A DNA stretch of 64,000 nucleotides from an uncultured Paracoccaceae bacterium (GTDB taxonomy: Bacteria; Pseudomonadota; Alphaproteobacteria; Rhodobacterales; Rhodobacteraceae), in contig CANMTD010000005.1 in the NCBI GenBank assembly GCA_947500775.1, forward strand, positions 224,762-288,761, written 5' to 3'. The notes below the pieces were generated by a model that did no database searches, was not told where the DNA came from, and saw nothing but the letters and a program-made list of their open reading frames with translations. A program made the position numbers and the translations under genes. Positions 16,722 to 26,138 of this stretch are shown one piece after another; positions within the stretch are counted from its first letter, which is position 1, and every line of letters starts with the position of its first letter.

Positions 16722-17465
16722 ATGGCCTCTACGCGCACGATCCTTTTGCTGACCCGCCCCCGCCCGCAATCCGAACGGTTTGCGGCGGCTTTGGCCGGTC
16801 ATTTGGGCGATAGCGTTGATATTCTGATCGCGCCGATTTTTCGGATCGAGCATCGGCAGACGGAGCTTTCGCTGGCGGGAGTTGGTGGGCTGATCTTTAC
16901 CTCGCAAAACGGGGTCGATGCCTTTGCTGATCTGACGGACGACCGAACGCGGCCCGTCTATTGCGTGGGGGCCCGGACTGCGGCAAAGGCGGCAGAGGTC
17001 GGCCTGACCGTGAAGGTCGTGGAACAGAACGCCGATGCGCTGGTAAACCGGTTGATTGATCAGAAGCCCGGCGGCGCCCTGCTGCATCTGCGCGGTGAAC
17101 ATGCCCGTGGCGATATCGCAAACCGGCTGACGCAGGGCGGGCAGCCATGTGCCGAACAAGTGCTTTATGATCAGGTCGCCCAGCCGCCAAGCGCCCAGGC
17201 GATGACGGTGCTAAGCGGGGACAGGCCGGTCCTTATTCCCCTGTTTTCGCCGCGAACCGCGACACTAGTGTCGGAAGCGGCTGAAAATGCCACGGCGCCC
17301 TTGGCGATTGCGACGTTAAGCGATGCTGTAACACAGGCCTGGACGGGCCCGTCGCCGACCATTTTGGTGCAGGCCGATCGCCCGGATGGCGATGCCATGC
17401 TGACAGTGGTGTTGCGGCTGAATGAGACAATCCAGCGCCTTGAGAGCAGGGGCGGCGCGGGCTAA
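16722..17465 (+). CDS. hemD: Uroporphyrinogen-III synthase
   Basis: HemD closes hydroxymethylbilane into uroporphyrinogen III, the branch point to heme, siroheme, cobalamin and bacteriochlorophyll. The 247-residue protein begins LLLTRPRPQSERFA, has FTSQNGVDAFADL, YCVGARTAAKA and LLHLRGEHARGD, and IPLFSPRTATL, the poorly conserved but recognisable HemD landmarks. In many relatives hemC precedes hemD here; no hemC is present between tsaD and hemD in this window, so it must be elsewhere. The first gene of a three-gene unit hemD-mic60-hemY. Confidence 0.88.
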   Translation: MASTRTILLLTRPRPQSERFAAALAGHLGDSVDILIAPIFRIEHRQTELSLAGVGGLIFTSQNGVDAFADLTDDRTRPVYCVGARTAAKAAEVGLTVKVVEQNADALVNRLIDQKPGGALLHLRGEHARGDIANRLTQGGQPCAEQVLYDQVAQPPSAQAMTVLSGDRPVLIPLFSPRTATLVSEAAENATAPLAIATLSDAVTQAWTGPSPTILVQADRPDGDAMLTVVLRLNETIQRLESRGGAG

Positions 17466-17519
17466 GCTTAACCGGCGCAGGGGCGTGCTATCGGCTATAG
17501 ATTCGAAAGGTGGGGTTCA

Positions 17520-18758
17520 GTGGCAGATTCGAAGAAAGCGACCGACGATAAGGACAATACTCCAGACGCCGAAGCCCATGAAATCACCGATATCATAGAG
17601 CACGTAGACACGACGCCCGACGCCGAAGCATTGGGCAGCGCCGAAGATGCTGAAATTATAGCGGCCGCCGAGGAAGCCGAGGGTGCGGAACCTGTTGTCG
17701 AACAGGCGGCCCCACCCTCGGCCGCTCAGGCGCCGCGCAAATCCGGCGGCGGGTTTTTCGCGACCGTCCTTGGCGGGATCGTCGCCGCCGCAATCGGGTT
17801 TGGCATGGCGCGCTATGTCCTGCCCGAAGGCTGGCCTTTTGGCGGCGGTGGCAACGATGCCGAACTGACCGCAGCCCTGACCGCGCAGGATGCAAAACTT
17901 GCTGACATCTCGGGCAGTGTGGACAAGCTGTCTGCCACGGTGTCCGAGCTTGACCCCGGCGCCGAACTGTCGGCACAGATTGCGGCGATGCAGGACGCGC
18001 TGGGCGGACGTATCGACACTGTTTCGGCGGAAATCGGCTCTGTCACGGCTAAGATCACCGATATAGAACAGCGCCTGACCGACGTGGAAAAGCGCCCGAT
18101 CAGCGAAGGTGCCGATGTCACCGGCGCAGTCGAAGCCTATCAGCGCGAGTTGGAGGCGATGCGCAGCGAACTGTCCGAACAGCGCAGCCGGAACGAAGAA
18201 ATGACCGCCAGCATTTCGTCGGTCGCCGAAGATGCCCGGGCTGAGATCGAGGCCGCAACAGACCGCGCCAAAGCGGTGGAAACCCGCGCCGCGATGTTGC
18301 GCATTCAGGCGGCGCTGGAAACCGGTGGCGGTTTTGCCACGGCGCTGGGTGAATTGGGCGATGTCGATGTGCCCGCTCCGCTGCGCGATGTGGCCACCAA
18401 TGGCGTGGTCAGCCTGAGCGATCTGCAAAAAACCTTTCCCCAGGCGGCGCGCGATGCCCTAGCCGCCTCGATAAGCGCAAATGCTGGTGAGGGGACGGCC
18501 AACCGGTTGGGATCGTTCCTGCGCAGCCAGCTTGGCGTGCGTTCGCTTGAGCCGCGCGAAGGCGACGACCCCGACGCGATCCTGTCGCGGGCCGAGGCCG
18601 CAACCGCGAGTGGCGATCTGGAAACCGCATTGCAAGAAATTGGCGCCCTGCCGCAACCGGGTCAGGATGCGCTGGGCGATTGGGCGGCAGGCGCCAAGGC
18701 ACGGCTGACCGCGATCGCCGCCGCGCAATCGCTTGCGCAAACATTGAACATCAACTGA
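17520..18758 (+). CDS. Bacterial Mic60/mitofilin homologue
   Basis: A 412-residue inner-membrane protein: an acidic, disordered N-terminal tail (1-70), one membrane segment near 77-95 (GFFATVLGGIVAAAIGFGMA), a long periplasmic coiled-coil (about 120-260) and a C-terminal mitofilin domain (about 265-412, with AALETGGGFATALGEL and a helical end). Alphaproteobacterial Mic60 is related to the mitochondrial cristae-shaping protein and is known to affect intracytoplasmic membranes; it sits next to heme genes in this group. GTG start at 17520 with AGGTGGGG upstream. Function here is inferred from family and from position between hemD and hemY. Confidence 0.88.
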   Translation: MADSKKATDDKDNTPDAEAHEITDIIEHVDTTPDAEALGSAEDAEIIAAAEEAEGAEPVVEQAAPPSAAQAPRKSGGGFFATVLGGIVAAAIGFGMARYVLPEGWPFGGGGNDAELTAALTAQDAKLADISGSVDKLSATVSELDPGAELSAQIAAMQDALGGRIDTVSAEIGSVTAKITDIEQRLTDVEKRPISEGADVTGAVEAYQRELEAMRSELSEQRSRNEEMTASISSVAEDARAEIEAATDRAKAVETRAAMLRIQAALETGGGFATALGELGDVDVPAPLRDVATNGVVSLSDLQKTFPQAARDALAASISANAGEGTANRLGSFLRSQLGVRSLEPREGDDPDAILSRAEAATASGDLETALQEIGALPQPGQDALGDWAAGAKARLTAIAAAQSLAQTLNIN

Positions 18759-18769
18759 GGACGAAACCG

Positions 18770-20266
18770 ATGCTGTGGTCTCTGCTAAAGATCCTTTTCT
18801 TTGTTGTCCTCATAGCGGCTTTGGCGATGGGCGCGGGCCTGTTGATGGAAACCGACGCGGGCATTCGCATCGCGGTCGCGGGTACCGAAATCACGCTTGG
18901 CCCGTTGCAGGCGGCGATCGGGGCCTTGCTGTTGCTGGTTCTGGTCTGGCTGGTGCTGAAACTTGCCGGATTTCTGGTGGCGCTGATCAAATTCCTGAAC
19001 GGGGATGAAACGGCGATTTCGCGCTATTTCAACCGCAACCGCGAACGCCGCGGTTATCAGGCACTGGCCGAAGGCATGATGGCGCTTGCCTCGGGCGAGG
19101 GGCGGTTGGCGATGTCCAAGGCCGCCCGCGCGGAACGGTTCCTGAATAAACCCGAACTGACAAACCTGATCACAGCACAAGCTGCGGAAATGACCGGCGA
19201 CCGGAAAAAGGCCGAGGCGGTCTATAAACAGTTGCTGGCCGACGATCAGACCCGGTTTGTCGGGGTGCGCGGGCTGATGAAACAAAAGCTGGCGGATGGC
19301 GAAACAGGTGTCGCGCTGAAACTGGCGGAAAAGGCGTTTTCGCTGAAGCCCGGCCACGAAGAAACGCAGGATACGCTGCTGCGGTTGCAGGCCGAACATG
19401 CCGATTGGATCGGCGCACGGACAACCCTGAACGCCAAGCTGAAACACGGCTCTTTGCCGCGCGATGTGCATAAACGCCGCGACGCGGTTCTGGCCCTGTC
19501 CGAGGCGCGCGATGTTCTGGCCGATGGCAAAGAGATCGAAGCACGCGAAGCCGCGATCGAGGCGAACCGCCTGTCGCCCGACCTGATCCCGGCGGCTGCT
19601 TTGGCGGCGCGCACCTATATCGAACAGGGCAAACCGCGCTATGCCGCGCGCGTGCTGAAAAAAGCGTGGGAGGTGCAGCCGCATCCCGACCTTGCCGCCG
19701 CTTTCGCCGAAATCGAACCGAAGGAATCCCCCGAGGGGCGGATCAAACGGTTCCGGACGCTGACAAAATCAACGCCCGACAACGCTGAAACCAAAATGCT
19801 GATGGCCGAGCTGTACATCGCGGCCGAGGATTTTCCAGCCGCGCGCAAGGCGCTGGGCGATCTGCCCGAAACCGATCCCACGGCGCGGGTGCTGACGCTG
19901 ATGGCGGCGGTCGAGCGGGGCGAAGGCTCGGACGACAGTGTCGTGCGCGGGTGGCTGACGCGCGCGTTGAATGCAGCGCGGGGCCCGCAATGGATCTGCG
20001 ACAACTGCGGGACGGTGCATGGCGAATGGGTGCCGGTCTGCAGCCACTGCAAAAGTTTCGACACGATTTCATGGAAATCCGCCCCGATGGGCGAGGTGAC
20101 CATGCCGCATGCGACCGAGATGCTGCCGTTGATCGTTGGCAGCGAAACGCCCGACCTGCCCGTGGTTGCCGGGGCAGATGTGGAAGAGGCCACCGCCGAA
20201 GAGGTTGAAACGCCCGAGGCCGAAGAGGTCGAGGACAGCGAAAAGCTGGTTATGGATCGCTCATAA
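18770..20266 (+). CDS. HemY-type TPR membrane protein with C-terminal zinc-ribbon-like motif
   Basis: About 498 residues. Two N-terminal membrane segments (7-25 and 45-70) precede a chain of helical TPR-like repeats (100-400), as in the enteric HemY protein of the heme operon, whose exact role is still unclear (it is not protoporphyrinogen oxidase). Near residue 405-430 there is WICDNCGTVHGEWVPVCSHC, two CxxC pairs that look able to hold zinc or iron, followed by an acidic tail. The ATG at 18770 has TGAGGACG upstream, overlapping the mic60 stop. It ends convergently into uxaC with a 6-base overlap. Confidence 0.85.
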   Translation: MLWSLLKILFFVVLIAALAMGAGLLMETDAGIRIAVAGTEITLGPLQAAIGALLLLVLVWLVLKLAGFLVALIKFLNGDETAISRYFNRNRERRGYQALAEGMMALASGEGRLAMSKAARAERFLNKPELTNLITAQAAEMTGDRKKAEAVYKQLLADDQTRFVGVRGLMKQKLADGETGVALKLAEKAFSLKPGHEETQDTLLRLQAEHADWIGARTTLNAKLKHGSLPRDVHKRRDAVLALSEARDVLADGKEIEAREAAIEANRLSPDLIPAAALAARTYIEQGKPRYAARVLKKAWEVQPHPDLAAAFAEIEPKESPEGRIKRFRTLTKSTPDNAETKMLMAELYIAAEDFPAARKALGDLPETDPTARVLTLMAAVERGEGSDDSVVRGWLTRALNAARGPQWICDNCGTVHGEWVPVCSHCKSFDTISWKSAPMGEVTMPHATEMLPLIVGSETPDLPVVAGADVEEATAEEVETPEAEEVEDSEKLVMDRS

Positions 20267-21664
20267 CTTATAGGCTTTGCGCGCCAGATCGGTGGTCAGG
20301 ACCCCGATCATGTCCTGCGCTTCGTCCATGCCGATCCGGTGGTCCGCAACCAGCGTGGCAAGCCAAGCACAGTCAACGCGCCGGGCCACGTCATGCCGGG
20401 CCGGGATCGAACAAAAGGCGCGGGTGTCGTCGTTGAAACCGGCGGTGTTATAGATGCCGGCCGTTTCGGACGTCAGCTGGCGATAGCGCATCATCCCTTC
20501 GGGGCTGTCGAAAAACCACCACGCCGGGCCAAGCGTCAGCGCGGGATAGGCGCCGGCCAGCGGGGCCAGTTCGCGCGCATAGGTGGATTCGTTCAGTGTG
20601 AACGGGATGATCGTCAGCCCGGGTTCATGCCCCACGGCGTTCAGCAGGGGTTTCAGTGCCCCGACGAAATCGGTCGCGCGCGGGATGTCGAAGCCCATGT
20701 TGGGGCCGTAGGTGTCGAATGTGGTTTTGGAATGGTTTCGGACCGATCCTGCGTGGATTTGCAGGGTCATGCCGTCATTGACGCTCATCCGGGCCATTTC
20801 GGTCAGTATTTGCGCGCGGAAGAGGTCCGCTTCGGCCGGGGTTGGCGTCTGCAGGCAGCGGGCGAAAAGGGCGGCGGCCTGTTCCTGGGGCAGATCGGCG
20901 GTTGCGGCGCTGGGGTGGCCATGATCGGTTGCCGTGGCGCCAAGGCTTTGGAAATGGGCGCGGCGCATCCGATGGGCGGCCAGATAGCCATCCCAACTGC
21001 TGGTATCCTGTCCCGTGATATCGCCAAGCCGGGCGATATTTTCCGCGAAATCCGGATGCTCGGGGTCGATCACTGAATCGGGACGATAGGTCGGGATGAT
21101 GCGCCCGGACCAATCGCTGGCGCGGATATCCTTGTGGTGTTTCAGATCGTCCAATGCTTCGTCGGTGGTGGCCAGAACCTCGATCCCGAAGCGTTCATAC
21201 AGGGCGCGGGGACGGAAGGCCGAGTCGGTCAGCCGTTCGGCAATCTGGTCGTAAATCCGATCTGCGGTGTCCGGGGACAGGCGATCCTGAACATCGAACA
21301 AGGTTTGCAGGCTGTGGTCGATCCACAGGCGCGACGGGGTGCCGCGAAACAGGTGATAATGCGCGGCGAACAGGTGCCAGATTGTGCGCGGATCGGTTTC
21401 AACCGGGGCGCCATCGCGACGTTTGATCCCCAATGCGGCGGGCGAGATACCCTGGCTGATCAACATGCGGGTCACATAGTGATCGGGGATGACAAACAGC
21501 TCTGCGGGGTCCGTAAAGGCCGCGTTTTCGGCAAACCAGCGCGGATCGCAATGGCCATGCGGGCTGATGATGGGGGCGTTTTCGACGATTTCATACAGCG
21601 CGCGCGCAATGGTGCGGGTGGCTGGGTCACTTGGAAACAGGCGGTCGGGATGAAGCAGGGGCAT
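20261..21664 (-). CDS. uxaC: Uronate isomerase
   Basis: UxaC converts D-glucuronate to D-fructuronate and D-galacturonate to D-tagaturonate. The 467-residue enzyme has ISPHGHCDPRWFAENAAF (two metal-ligand histidines), HYVTRMLISQG, LIRG-type LWIDHSLQTLF, TTDEALDDLKHH, LQIHAGSVRNHS and GPAWWFFDSPEGMMRY, all in the family order and length. With kdgK and uxuA on this strand and uxuB on the other it gives a full path from glucuronate to 2-keto-3-deoxy-6-phosphogluconate. It is 9 bases after kdgK, in one operon. Confidence 0.96.
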   Translation of the reverse strand: MPLLHPDRLFPSDPATRTIARALYEIVENAPIISPHGHCDPRWFAENAAFTDPAELFVIPDHYVTRMLISQGISPAALGIKRRDGAPVETDPRTIWHLFAAHYHLFRGTPSRLWIDHSLQTLFDVQDRLSPDTADRIYDQIAERLTDSAFRPRALYERFGIEVLATTDEALDDLKHHKDIRASDWSGRIIPTYRPDSVIDPEHPDFAENIARLGDITGQDTSSWDGYLAAHRMRRAHFQSLGATATDHGHPSAATADLPQEQAAALFARCLQTPTPAEADLFRAQILTEMARMSVNDGMTLQIHAGSVRNHSKTTFDTYGPNMGFDIPRATDFVGALKPLLNAVGHEPGLTIIPFTLNESTYARELAPLAGAYPALTLGPAWWFFDSPEGMMRYRQLTSETAGIYNTAGFNDDTRAFCSIPARHDVARRVDCAWLATLVADHRIGMDEAQDMIGVLTTDLARKAYKL

Positions 21665-21673
21665 CTGTGGTCC

Positions 21674-22561
21674 TTAGCAGGGATTGGGGACAAGGGCGCC
21701 GTGGCCGCCCACAACCGACATGGCAAGCTTATGACCCGCGCGGATGGCATCCGGCACGTCTGAACCGGTCAGGCGGGCAGTCAGGTAGGCCGCGTTGAAA
21801 CTGTCGCCGGCGCCGGTTGTATCGACCGGATCAGCGCAGGGCAGGCCGGTGATCACGCCCTGTGCGTCGTGGTGATACTGCACATCGCCCCCGGCGTTTT
21901 TGACGACCACCTCTGGCACGCCCAGCCCGACATAGCGTTTCAGCGTCTCTGCCGGGGATGTATCGCCGAAACAGGTGGCTTCATCATCGGCAGAGGGCAG
22001 CACGACGCCCGAAATCGCCGCTGCGCGGGTGATCCAGTCGCGCGCGGCGGCGGGGGTTTCCCAAAGACGGGGCCGGATATTGGGGTCGAAGACGGTCAAG
22101 GCGCCGCTTGCCGCGATGCGGTCCAACAGCACCGCGCGCCGGTCTGCGGGCAGGATGGCCAGCGTGATACCGCTGAAATAAACCGCGTCCGCCCCGGAAA
22201 TCGCATTGTCCAGCGCCGTGGGATCATCGGCCAGACCACGGGCCGCCGAGGTTTCCCGCCAATAGGAAAAGGAGCGTTCCCCATCCGACAGCGAAATGGC
22301 GTAAAGCCCCGGACCACGATTTGGATCGCGCCCGATATGCGCGGTTCTGATGCCCGCATCCGCGATGAAAGCGGTGATCCGGTCCGAAAAATGATCGGTC
22401 CCGACGCGGGTCATATAATCGACCTGCCAATCGGACCCCAAAGCCCGGCGCAGATACCAGGCGGTGTTCAGCGTATCGCCCGCCACACCCAGCCGGTACA
22501 AATCGGCGCCTTCATTCGCCAGTTCGATCATCGCTTCGCCAATCGCGACAAACCGTTTCAT
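21674..22561 (-). CDS. kdgK: 2-keto-3-deoxygluconate kinase
   Basis: A 295-residue PfkB-family sugar kinase. The signature near the C-terminus is DTTGAGDSFNAAY, with the catalytic Asp, and the N-terminus is FVAIGEAMIELA with the family glycine pair altered to LGVAGDTLNTAWYL, as in KDG kinases. It would phosphorylate KDG made by UxuA to KDPG. Eda aldolase, the next step, is not in the window. The ATG overlaps the uxuA stop by 4 bases (22558-22561). Confidence 0.92.
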   Translation of the reverse strand: MKRFVAIGEAMIELANEGADLYRLGVAGDTLNTAWYLRRALGSDWQVDYMTRVGTDHFSDRITAFIADAGIRTAHIGRDPNRGPGLYAISLSDGERSFSYWRETSAARGLADDPTALDNAISGADAVYFSGITLAILPADRRAVLLDRIAASGALTVFDPNIRPRLWETPAAARDWITRAAAISGVVLPSADDEATCFGDTSPAETLKRYVGLGVPEVVVKNAGGDVQYHHDAQGVITGLPCADPVDTTGAGDSFNAAYLTARLTGSDVPDAIRAGHKLAMSVVGGHGALVPNPC

Positions 22562-23754
22562 GACCGGCCCGCGCCCAGCGTCGCGACGATCCCGCGAATT
22601 TCGGCAAGCCCGACGTGGCGCCCGACCAGCGGATACCCCGGTTGTCCCGCGCGCTGGCGGTCATCGGGCATTTCAAGACCGTGATCCGGGCGGAAGGGGA
22701 TGTTGTGGTCGGCTCTGCCCGCGGCCTTGCGGCGGCTTTCCTCTTCGCGGATGGCTTTGACCATGTCGACCATATCAACCTCGCCTTCGATATGGCCGCT
22801 TTCATAGAACGAACAGGGCAGCTTTGTCGCCTCGCGCCGCACATTGCGCAGATGCAGGAAATGCACCCGGTCCCCCAGCCGCCGCATCATGCCGGGCAGA
22901 TCGTTGTCCGCCCGCACGCCCAGCGACCCGGTGCACAGGGTGATGCCATTGCTGTTCAGATCGACCGCGCGGGTCAGCGCCGTATAGTCGGCCTCGGTCG
23001 ACATGACGCGCGGCAGGCCCAGCAGCGGAAAGGGCGGATCGTCGGGGTGGCAACACAGCCGCACGCCCAATTCCTGCGCGACCGGCGCGACCATTTCCAG
23101 GAAATCATATTGGTTCTGACGCAGCCGATCAGAGCCTATTTCGGCATAAACCGCCAGATGGGCCTTCACATCGTCCAGCGACATCTGCTCTGCGGCACCC
23201 GGCAGGCCAAAGACGATGTTCCGGACAAGATTGTCCTTTTCAATGTCCGACATTTGCGCGGCGCGTTCTGTCGCCGCCTGGGTGACTGAATGGTCGTATT
23301 CTGCCCCGGCGCGTTTCAGGATGTGCAGATCGAAGACGACAAAATCGATCAGATCGAACCGCATGCAGGTTGGCCCCGAGGGGGTGGCCCAGTTCAGATC
23401 CGTGCGGGTCCAGTCCAGCAGGGGCATGAAGTTATAGCAGATCGTATCAATGCCCGCCGCCGCGATGTGGCGCATGCTAAGGGTCCAGGCCGCGACATGA
23501 TCTTTCCACGACCCGGACTGGCGCTTGATATCTTCGGACACCGGCAGGCTTTCGACCACATTCCAGCGCAGACCGGTGGGGCCCTGCGGTCCGGTGGAAA
23601 TGTCGCGCTGCCTTTGGGCGATCTCTTCGGGCGTCCAGACCGCGCCGGATGGCACGTGATGCAGCGCGGAAACCACGCCCGACACCCCGGTGTGGCGAAC
23701 ATCCTCGATAGAAACAGGATCCTTCGGCCCAAACCAGCGCCAGCTTTCCTCCAT
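22558..23754 (-). CDS. uxuA: Mannonate dehydratase
   Basis: UxuA dehydrates D-mannonate to 2-keto-3-deoxygluconate. The 398 residues begin MEESWRWFGPKDPVSIEDVR, the conserved opening of the family, with GVVSALHHVP, IDTICYNFMPLLDWTRTDL, the metal-site CCHPDDPPFPLLGLPRV, LCTGSLGVRADND and VHFLHLRN, and end with IPFRPDHG and GRHVGLAEIRG. All are in place. First gene of the leftward unit uxuA-kdgK-uxaC, divergent from the GntR regulator gene. Confidence 0.96.
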   Translation of the reverse strand: MEESWRWFGPKDPVSIEDVRHTGVSGVVSALHHVPSGAVWTPEEIAQRQRDISTGPQGPTGLRWNVVESLPVSEDIKRQSGSWKDHVAAWTLSMRHIAAAGIDTICYNFMPLLDWTRTDLNWATPSGPTCMRFDLIDFVVFDLHILKRAGAEYDHSVTQAATERAAQMSDIEKDNLVRNIVFGLPGAAEQMSLDDVKAHLAVYAEIGSDRLRQNQYDFLEMVAPVAQELGVRLCCHPDDPPFPLLGLPRVMSTEADYTALTRAVDLNSNGITLCTGSLGVRADNDLPGMMRRLGDRVHFLHLRNVRREATKLPCSFYESGHIEGEVDMVDMVKAIREEESRRKAAGRADHNIPFRPDHGLEMPDDRQRAGQPGYPLVGRHVGLAEIRGIVATLGAGRS

Positions 23755-23860
23755 TTCCAGTCCCCTCCCTCAGATTATCGTCGTGGGAACATAGCCCATA
23801 ACATTTTCGTTGACTAGTATGGTAGAAGGACATTATTGGTTTCCCCGGGGGGAGATCAAG
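23755..23860. promoter_or_regulatory. Divergent uxuA/gntR control region
   Basis: 106 bases separate the two start codons. The centre is AT-rich and contains TTGACT at 23810-23815 (a -35-like element for the rightward unit) that overlaps CTAGTATGGTAG at 23814-23825, a small imperfect palindrome of the size that FadR-subfamily GntR regulators bind. GGGGGGAG at 23847-23854 is the gntR ribosome site. An operator here would let the adjacent regulator control both arms of the island. Confidence 0.45.
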
Positions 23861-24580
23861 ATGTTGTCCGACTATTCAGACCGAAGACTGGATGAAAGCG
23901 TACCGATCGGCTTTCAGCTGTTTTCGATTCTGAGAAGTCAGATCGTACGCGTAGAGCTTGCCCCGGGGGTGCAGCTATCGGAAACCGCCATTGCGGCGGA
24001 TTTTCGGGTCAGCCGACAGCCGGTGCGCGAAGTCTTCATCAAACTGGCCGACGAGGGCTTGTTGGAAATCCGCCCGCAACGCGGCAGTTTCGTGCCAAAA
24101 ATATCCATTACCAAAGTGGAAGACGCACGTTTCGTTCGCGAAGCGGTCGAGGCCGATGTCGTCAAACTGGCCGCCGAACGGTTCGACGCGGCGCAGGTGG
24201 CAGAACTGAGCAAATGTCTGGATGCGCAGATGCGTGTCGATGACGTCGCGAAATTCATCGAGCTTGACGATCAGTTCCACAGAATGCTGGCGGTCGGGGC
24301 CGGTCATTCGCACGCCTGGCGCGTTGTGGAAACGCAAAAAGCGCAACTTGATCGTGTTCGCCATCTAAGCGTGAACCAGTTTCCGAAATCGGCTTTGATA
24401 GACCAGCACGCGGATATTGTTCAGGCCATTCGCAAATCCGACCCAGCGCAGGCTGAAAAGGTGATGCGCAGACATCTGCGAATGGTCACGGCGGATCTGC
24501 CAAAGATCGCCGAAGCCCACCCCGACTTTTTCGATTCTGCACCGCAAGGTGCGAAACTCATCCTAAGGGAGGATATATAA
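23861..24580 (+). CDS. GntR-family (FadR subfamily) regulator of hexuronate genes
   Basis: 239 residues. An N-terminal winged helix (about 15-80) holds LRSQIVRVELAPGVQLSETAIA, the recognition helix VSRQPVREVFIKLADEGLLEI and the wing PQRGSFVP. The C-terminal all-helical FCD domain shows REAVEADVVKLAAE, DDQFHRMLAVGAGH and DQHADIVQAI, which carry the Asp and His residues that bind a metal and effector. The position between uxuA and dctP makes it the likely repressor of uronate uptake and breakdown, with a uronate or aldonate as inducer; that is inference. Start chosen at 23861 by its strong ribosome site. Confidence 0.88.
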   Translation: MLSDYSDRRLDESVPIGFQLFSILRSQIVRVELAPGVQLSETAIAADFRVSRQPVREVFIKLADEGLLEIRPQRGSFVPKISITKVEDARFVREAVEADVVKLAAERFDAAQVAELSKCLDAQMRVDDVAKFIELDDQFHRMLAVGAGHSHAWRVVETQKAQLDRVRHLSVNQFPKSALIDQHADIVQAIRKSDPAQAEKVMRRHLRMVTADLPKIAEAHPDFFDSAPQGAKLILREDI

Positions 24581-25558
24581 ATGTTTGGAAACCTTAAAAA
24601 AAGCATCGTCATAACGGCTGCCTTGTCCGTTCTGGCAACCGGTGCGATGGCGCAAGATTACACCCTGAATGTGAATACCGCGCTGGCCACGACGGACCCG
24701 CTGTACAAGGGGCTTGAAGCGCTGCAGGCGAATGTCGCCGAAGCCTCGGGCGGTCGGATGGCGATCAAGCTGTTCCCGAATTCGCAGCTTGGCCCGGATG
24801 AGGACGTGCTGGAACAGGCCCGCGCCGGTGCCCCGGTCGCGGTTGTCGTCGATGGCGGGCGTCTGGCCGTTTTCCAAAGCGAATTCGGCGTGCTGGGCGC
24901 ACCGTTCCTGGCGTCGGGATATGACGGTATCCGCAAGGTCGTGACCTCGGACATGTTCGAAGGCTGGGCCAGCGATCTGAACAAGAACGCCGGGCTGCAG
25001 GTTCTCAGCTTCAACTGGTGGCAGGGCGAACGGCATCTGCTGACGAACGTCGCCGTATCCGGTCCGGCGGATCTGAAAGGCATCCGTATGCGGACCCCGG
25101 GCGCGCCGGTCTGGACAGGCACCATCGGCGCCATGGGCGCAACCCCGACCCCCCTGCCATGGGCCGAGGTCTATTCCGCGCTGTCGTCCAACGTGATCGA
25201 CGGGGCCGAAGCCCAGTTTCCCGCCATCATCGGCGCCAAACTGGACGAGGTGATCAGCCATGTCACCAAGACCGGGCATATCAACCTGATCACCGGCGTG
25301 GTGACATCGGGCCCTTGGTTCAATTCGCTGCCCGAAGACCTGCAGAAGATCCTGCGCGATGAAACACTGAAGGCCGGTGACATCGCATCCTACGGCACGC
25401 AAGACGCGCTGGCCGGTATCGAGGCAGAGCTGGTGTCCAGAGGCGTGACTGTCTCGGACGTCGATATCGCCCCGTTCAAGGCGGCGACCGCAGTTGTCTA
25501 TGACGATCTGGGCTACGGCGAGCTGCGCGACGTGCTGCGCGCCATGGCTGCCGAATAA
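24581..25558 (+). CDS. dctP: TRAP transporter substrate-binding protein (DctP family)
   Basis: A 325-residue periplasmic binding protein with a signal peptide cleaved after AMA (about residue 24). The DctP fold is shown by the QLGPDEDVLEQARAG segment, LKGIRMRTPGAPVW with the arginine that grips the ligand carboxylate, and PLPWAEVYSALSSNVIDGAEAQ. Neighbours suggest that the substrate is a hexuronate such as glucuronate or galacturonate. It begins right after the gntR stop with GGGAGGA just upstream of that stop, so regulator and transporter are likely one transcript. Confidence 0.93.
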   Translation: MFGNLKKSIVITAALSVLATGAMAQDYTLNVNTALATTDPLYKGLEALQANVAEASGGRMAIKLFPNSQLGPDEDVLEQARAGAPVAVVVDGGRLAVFQSEFGVLGAPFLASGYDGIRKVVTSDMFEGWASDLNKNAGLQVLSFNWWQGERHLLTNVAVSGPADLKGIRMRTPGAPVWTGTIGAMGATPTPLPWAEVYSALSSNVIDGAEAQFPAIIGAKLDEVISHVTKTGHINLITGVVTSGPWFNSLPEDLQKILRDETLKAGDIASYGTQDALAGIEAELVSRGVTVSDVDIAPFKAATAVVYDDLGYGELRDVLRAMAAE

Positions 25559-25620
25559 CAACAACAAAAACTGTCCGGGCGCGCCCTGCGCATGCCCGGA
25601 CCCCAGCAGCGAGGTGCGCC

Positions 25621-26136
25621 ATGGGCAGGCTTTACGACAAGGCGGAACTGGGTCTCGGGATCGCGTTGCTGGCTGTTATCACCGCATTGGTGTTCATCGC
25701 GGCCGTGATGCGTTTTGCGGGAAATCCGGTGATATGGTCGGTCGATCTGGCGCAATTGCTGTTTATCTGGGTCTGCTTTATCGGGGCCACCCGCGCGATG
25801 CGCCAAAAGGCGCATCTTGGGGTCGATTACCTTGTCCGGCTTTTCCCCCACCGCCTGCGGCTGATGCTTGAAACGGCCATGGCTGCATTTTTCATCCTGT
25901 TCCTGCTGACCCTGACAATCGAAGGCTACAAGCTGACCATGCTGAACTGGGCGCGGGTGTTCGGGGATTCGGGGCTGTCCTATGCCTGGGTCACCATTGC
26001 CGTGCCAGCGGGGTCGATCCTTTTGATCTGTTCGATCCTTGCCAATCTGGTGGATGCGTGGCGGAACCCGCGCCACCTTGTCTACACGCGCACCAGCGCC
26101 GAGTTTGACGAAACCGGCACAGCGGAGTCGGTCTGA
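25621..26136 (+). CDS. dctQ: TRAP transporter small membrane subunit (DctQ family)
   Basis: 171 residues with four predicted membrane helices. It has IWSVDLAQLLFIWVCFIGATRAMRQKAHLGVDY spread over helix 2 and its following loop, a pattern shared by DctQ proteins, and ends in a short acidic tail. It forms the small integral subunit that links the substrate-binding protein to the large channel DctM. AGCGAGG precedes the ATG. Two bases separate its stop from the dctM start. Confidence 0.92.
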   Translation: MGRLYDKAELGLGIALLAVITALVFIAAVMRFAGNPVIWSVDLAQLLFIWVCFIGATRAMRQKAHLGVDYLVRLFPHRLRLMLETAMAAFFILFLLTLTIEGYKLTMLNWARVFGDSGLSYAWVTIAVPAGSILLICSILANLVDAWRNPRHLVYTRTSAEFDETGTAESV

Positions 26137-26138
26137 TC

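Noticed and set aside
23123..23817. Plus-strand frames over uxuA
   Set aside because: Antisense to a full-length mannonate dehydratase, with no recognisable domain.
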